A DNA stretch of 8,275 bases from NCBI GenBank assembly GCA_002746365.1, contig NVWZ01000020.1, forward strand, positions 36,785-45,059, given 5' to 3'. The position numbers and the translations under genes were made by a program. Below, in pieces: positions 6,221 to 8,275 of the stretch (position 1 is the first letter of the stretch; every line of letters begins with the position of its first letter). The stretch comes from Thiotrichaceae bacterium (GTDB lineage Bacteria; Pseudomonadota; Gammaproteobacteria; SZUA-229). The notes under the pieces were generated by a model. It worked only from the letters and a program-made list of their open reading frames with translations. It made no database searches and was not told where the DNA came from.

Positions 6221-6586
6221 TTATCCGAGCTCGGAGAGCTCGCGCATTAGCATGGCAGGGTTGTTGGTATTTAATTCAATCAAGCGGCGTAAGTGCTGCA
6301 GGCTACTGGCATCAATTTGTAACCATTTTAGCCCCCAGTTACCATCGGCGCTTCTCATGATATTGACACGAGCATGAATGGAGACGTCTTCGCCCAAAAA
6401 TAATGCCATACCACAGGGCTGAGTAATATCAATATCGATGTTTTCAGGGGGTTCGACTAACATGCCTTTGAGCGAGATATCCAACAGATTGCAGCTCCAT
6501 TCCTCATGGCCGCATTGCATCAATATCTCCGCTGTGAAGGGGATGCGGTTATAACGACGACGTTCAGCTTGTGATGATGTGTTCAA
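6221..6586 (-). CDS. PilZ-domain protein, probable cyclic di-GMP receptor
   Basis: This is a small cytosolic PilZ protein (121 residues) likely to bind cyclic di-GMP and act on motility, envelope or surface traits; the partner is unknown. The N-terminal RRRYNR gives the RxxxR motif (Arg10, Arg14), and DISLKG (36-41) is the (D/N)xSxxG motif, so both ligand motifs are intact. GNWGLKWLQI follows as a late barrel strand, and the C-terminus (residues 91-121) is probably helical. The start is TTG at 6586. An in-frame TAA directly precedes it and the next Met (residue 23) falls beyond RxxxR, so TTG is forced. GGA lies seven bases upstream. It sits alone between gcvR and dapA and has its own promoter candidate and a terminator-like hairpin. 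In E. coli no gene occupies this place. Confidence 0.88.
   Translation of the reverse strand: MNTSSQAERRRYNRIPFTAEILMQCGHEEWSCNLLDISLKGMLVEPPENIDIDITQPCGMALFLGEDVSIHARVNIMRSADGNWGLKWLQIDASSLQHLRRLIELNTNNPAMLMRELSELG
6226..6242 (-). repeat. Perfect inverted repeat over the end of the PilZ gene
   Basis: CGAGCTC (6226-6232) and GAGCTCG (6236-6242) form a 7-bp stem with a 3-base loop, lying on the last codons of the gene. No T-run follows in the minus direction. A 10-bp palindrome, CCGAGCTCGG (6225-6234), is nested in it. It may protect the transcript end or simply reflect the repeated codons for Glu-Leu. Confidence 0.6.
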
Positions 6587-6619
6587 TTAGGTGTCCAGTA
6601 AATGTATGGCGTTGTGACC

Positions 6620-6649
6620 GTTATAGTGCCTATAGACCGAGTATAGCAA
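6620..6649 (-). promoter_or_regulatory. Sigma-70 promoter candidate for the PilZ gene
   Basis: On the minus strand -35 TTGCTA (6649-6644, 4 of 6) and -10 TATAAC (6625-6620, 5 of 6) are separated by 18 bp. Transcription would start near 6613, giving a leader of under 30 bases before the TTG start. Confidence 0.45.
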
Positions 6650-6656
6650 TGGATTC

Positions 6657-6683
6657 TTGAATACCTTGAATATGATATAAAAT
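6657..6683 (+). promoter_or_regulatory. Upstream promoter candidate for dapA
   Basis: TTGAAT (6657-6662) and TAAAAT (6678-6683, 5 of 6 to TATAAT) are separated by 15 bp, shorter than ideal. The leader would be about 120 bases. The area is AT-rich, so chance matches are common. Confidence 0.28.
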
Positions 6684-6754
6684 AAAACCTCAGTTTTGGC
6701 TATGGTTCTGCCTATAAAGGCTAGTAAATTATCCATTATTAGCAATATAAATCA

Positions 6755-6783
6755 TTGAAAAAAGTGTGAAATATTGATTAACT
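6755..6783 (+). promoter_or_regulatory. Proximal promoter candidate for dapA
   Basis: TTGAAA (6755-6760) and TTAACT (6778-6783, 3 of 6) have a 17-bp spacer. A start near 6790 would leave only about 20 bases before the ATG, just enough for the GGGGG ribosome site. Confidence 0.3.
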
Positions 6784-6810
6784 GTGCGCCTTAATTTATT
6801 GGGGGCTCAC

Positions 6811-7692
6811 ATGTTTAGAGGCAGTATGGTCGCATTGGTCACACCAATGCAGGTCGATGGCAGTGTCGACTTTCAAAGTTTGGCTAATTTGGTGGAATTT
6901 CATATAGAAAATAACACCTCAGCTATCATTACGATGGGAACCACCGGTGAGTCTGCGACGTTGAATATGGACGAGCATTGTGAGGTCATGGCGCGCACGG
7001 TGGAGCTGGTTAACGGGCGCATTCCGGTCATTGCCGGAACCGGTGCTAATTCCACCTGGGAAGCCATAGAGCTAACTCAGTGCGCACAACAGGGTGGGGC
7101 CGATGCGTGTTTGCTGGTGACACCTTATTACAATAAGCCACCACAAGAAGGTTTATATCAGTTTCATAAGAAAATTGCTGAAGCTGTCGATATTCCGCAA
7201 ATTCTATACAATGTACCGGGGCGCACCGCCGTGGATATGTTGCCGGAGACCGTCAATCGTCTGTCTGTAATTGATAATATTGTGGGTTTAAAAGATGCGA
7301 CCGGCGATCTTAATCGTCTTGCTGAAATGCAGGTTTTATTAGGTGATAAAGATTTTGATCTCTACAGTGGTGATGATGAAACCGGTATGGAATTTATGCT
7401 GCGTGGTGGCCATGGTGTAATCTCAGTCACTAATAATGTTGTTCCAAAAGCGATGGCAGCCATGTGTGTAGCGGCACTAGCCGGTGACCGGGAGCGCGCA
7501 GAATCGCTTAATCAGCCACTAACGGGGTTGCATTCACAGTTGTTTTTACAGTCTAGTCCCATTCCAGTGAAATGGGCATTGTCTGAAATGAAACTTATTC
7601 CCCCTGGCATACGTCTACCCTTAACAGCATTTGAGCAAGCGTTTCATCAGCCATTGCGTGAAGCGATGCAGCAAGCTCAAGTTATACAATAA
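6811..7692 (+). CDS. dapA: 4-Hydroxy-tetrahydrodipicolinate synthase
   Basis: This cytosolic enzyme condenses pyruvate with aspartate semialdehyde, the first committed step to diaminopimelate and lysine. It is a 293-residue TIM barrel aligning without gaps to E. coli DapA in the active site. Schiff-base Lys161 lies in GLKDATG, Thr44/Tyr107/Tyr133 form the proton relay, and Arg138 sits in NVPGRT. GTTGES (43-48) is the pyruvate-side loop. Of the E. coli lysine-inhibition residues, Ser48, Ala49, His56, Asn80, Glu84 and Tyr106 are kept, but His53 is Met. The ATG at 6811 matches the family start ([12 protein letters not shown]) and has GGGGG a few bases upstream. An in-frame GTG at 6784 would add nine residues not seen in homologues. 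bamC follows after 64 bp, as in E. coli, and is probably co-transcribed. Confidence 0.97.
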   Translation: MFRGSMVALVTPMQVDGSVDFQSLANLVEFHIENNTSAIITMGTTGESATLNMDEHCEVMARTVELVNGRIPVIAGTGANSTWEAIELTQCAQQGGADACLLVTPYYNKPPQEGLYQFHKKIAEAVDIPQILYNVPGRTAVDMLPETVNRLSVIDNIVGLKDATGDLNRLAEMQVLLGDKDFDLYSGDDETGMEFMLRGGHGVISVTNNVVPKAMAAMCVAALAGDRERAESLNQPLTGLHSQLFLQSSPIPVKWALSEMKLIPPGIRLPLTAFEQAFHQPLREAMQQAQVIQ

Positions 7693-7697
7693 ACTGT

Positions 7698-7725
7698 CGG
7701 CAAAGCGCGTCGGAAAGGTTTGCCG
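7698..7725 (+). other. Intercistronic stem-loop between dapA and bamC
   Basis: CGGCAAA (7698-7704) pairs perfectly with TTTGCCG (7719-7725) around a 14-base loop. No T-run follows, so it is unlikely to be a full terminator. It could stabilise the dapA message or lower bamC output. Confidence 0.5.
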
Positions 7726-7756
7726 GGCTATCGAAAAATCTAAGAGTATTAAATTA

Positions 7757-8275
7757 ATGAAGTTATCTATAAAACGACCTGAGAGTTTGAAGTGGACCGC
7801 ATTGTTGCTAATGCCGTGGCTGTTAATTGCCTGTACTAGCAGTGATGAGCGCCCGGTATATCAGGGGGCTCAATATTATAAAAATCTTGAAGTACCGCCC
7901 AATTTGACGGAACCGGATACGGGTGATCAATTGAGAGTGCCAGAACCAACTGAGCAGGCTAAGCAGTTTTTTATCGATAAAAACAAACTCGATACCGTGA
8001 TAACACCTCGGTTTGATGGAGTCCGGGTGGTGAGTTTTGCAGGGGATAGCTGGTTAGAAGTCGATAACAAGGTGGAAAAAGTTTGGGCAGAATTGCTTAA
8101 GTTCTGGGAATCAGAAGGTATTGAGCTAGTCGAGAAGCGTCCTCTGTTAGGTTTTATGGAAACCGAATGGATGGTTCCATTTGATAGTGATAGCAACTAT
8201 TTTAGATCAATGTTTCAGAAGTTTGAGCCGGATGTAAAAGATAAATTTCGGGTTCGGTTAGAACGATTTGATAAT
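7757..8275 (+). CDS. bamC: BamC (NlpB) outer-membrane assembly lipoprotein, N-terminal part
   Basis: In E. coli BamC is an accessory lipoprotein of the BAM complex that inserts beta-barrel proteins, and it binds BamD through its unstructured N-terminus. The first 173 codons are present and the gene runs off the window. Residues 1-25 form a lipoprotein signal with lipobox LIAC (Cys26). Thr follows the Cys, so sorting to the outer membrane is expected. Residues 27-75 are extended and Pro-rich (LEVPPNLTEP), as in the BamD-binding segment. The N-terminal helix-grip domain follows (LEVDNKVEKVWAEL, then LGFMETEWM), which parallels E. coli. The position after dapA is the conserved E. coli order. The ribosome site is weak: GAG at 7744-7746 is about ten bases from the ATG, so coupling to or dependence on the dapA transcript is likely. 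Identification rests on lipobox, domain pattern and synteny. Confidence 0.87.
   Translation, partial: MKLSIKRPESLKWTALLLMPWLLIACTSSDERPVYQGAQYYKNLEVPPNLTEPDTGDQLRVPEPTEQAKQFFIDKNKLDTVITPRFDGVRVVSFAGDSWLEVDNKVEKVWAELLKFWESEGIELVEKRPLLGFMETEWMVPFDSDSNYFRSMFQKFEPDVKDKFRVRLERFDN

Noticed and set aside
6784..6810. GTG extension of dapA by nine residues
   Set aside because: Homologues start at MFRGS-type Met, and the ribosome-site-like GGGGG lies between the GTG and the ATG at 6811.
6587..6810. Lysine riboswitch before dapA
   Set aside because: The spacer is too short and AT-rich and shows none of the nested helices expected of the L box.
7927..8196. Minus-strand open frame of 89 codons within bamC
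   Set aside because: The plus strand codes for a lipoprotein with a clear lipobox and BamC-like pattern; the opposite frame has no support.

Overview
The window looks like chromosomal DNA from a free-living gammaproteobacterium. The main reasons are a GcvR-type double ACT protein next to bcp, divergent from dapA-bamC as in Escherichia coli, a full-length YcaO very close to the E. coli protein, and a BamC lipoprotein. By eye the DNA is slightly AT-rich. I see no rRNA, tRNA, CRISPR array, insertion sequence or phage gene, and I cannot name the genus.

Layout. Positions 1-813 (minus) hold the N-terminal part of an outer-membrane porin of the OprO/OprP type. It has a GTG start and a promoter overlapped by a good Fur-box candidate. 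Positions 814-1295 are an AT-rich divergent spacer with promoter-like sites. Positions 1296-2123 (plus) encode a secreted DUF4412-like protein with a Gln/Met-rich tail. It converges on a minus-strand gene block, and the 8-bp gap between the two stop codons lies inside a perfect hairpin. The minus block, read from right to left, is gcvR, bcp, a DUF2238/YjdF-type membrane protein, ycaO and a PlsC-like acyltransferase (6110 down to 2132). Spacing is tight: 17 bp, a 4-bp overlap, close or abutting, and 15 bp. This suggests one operon with translational coupling. Upstream of it is a separate minus-strand PilZ-domain gene with a TTG start (6221-6586), followed by its own terminator-like hairpin. A divergent spacer of about 225 bp separates it from the plus-strand dapA (6811-7692) and the start of bamC (7757 to the window end).

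How the genes relate. dapA makes dihydrodipicolinate for lysine and peptidoglycan. bamC is an outer-membrane assembly lipoprotein. gcvR controls glycine cleavage in E. coli. bcp detoxifies peroxides. YcaO helps methylthiolation of ribosomal protein S12. The acyltransferase probably acts on phospholipid. The PilZ protein probably senses cyclic di-GMP. Compared with E. coli, the gcvR-bcp / dapA-bamC core is kept, a PilZ gene has been placed in the divergent gap, and three genes have been added downstream of bcp. I found no clearly new defence or biosynthetic system. The least explained parts are the bcp-yjdF-ycaO-acyltransferase operon, the Gln/Met-rich secreted protein and the Fur-controlled porin.
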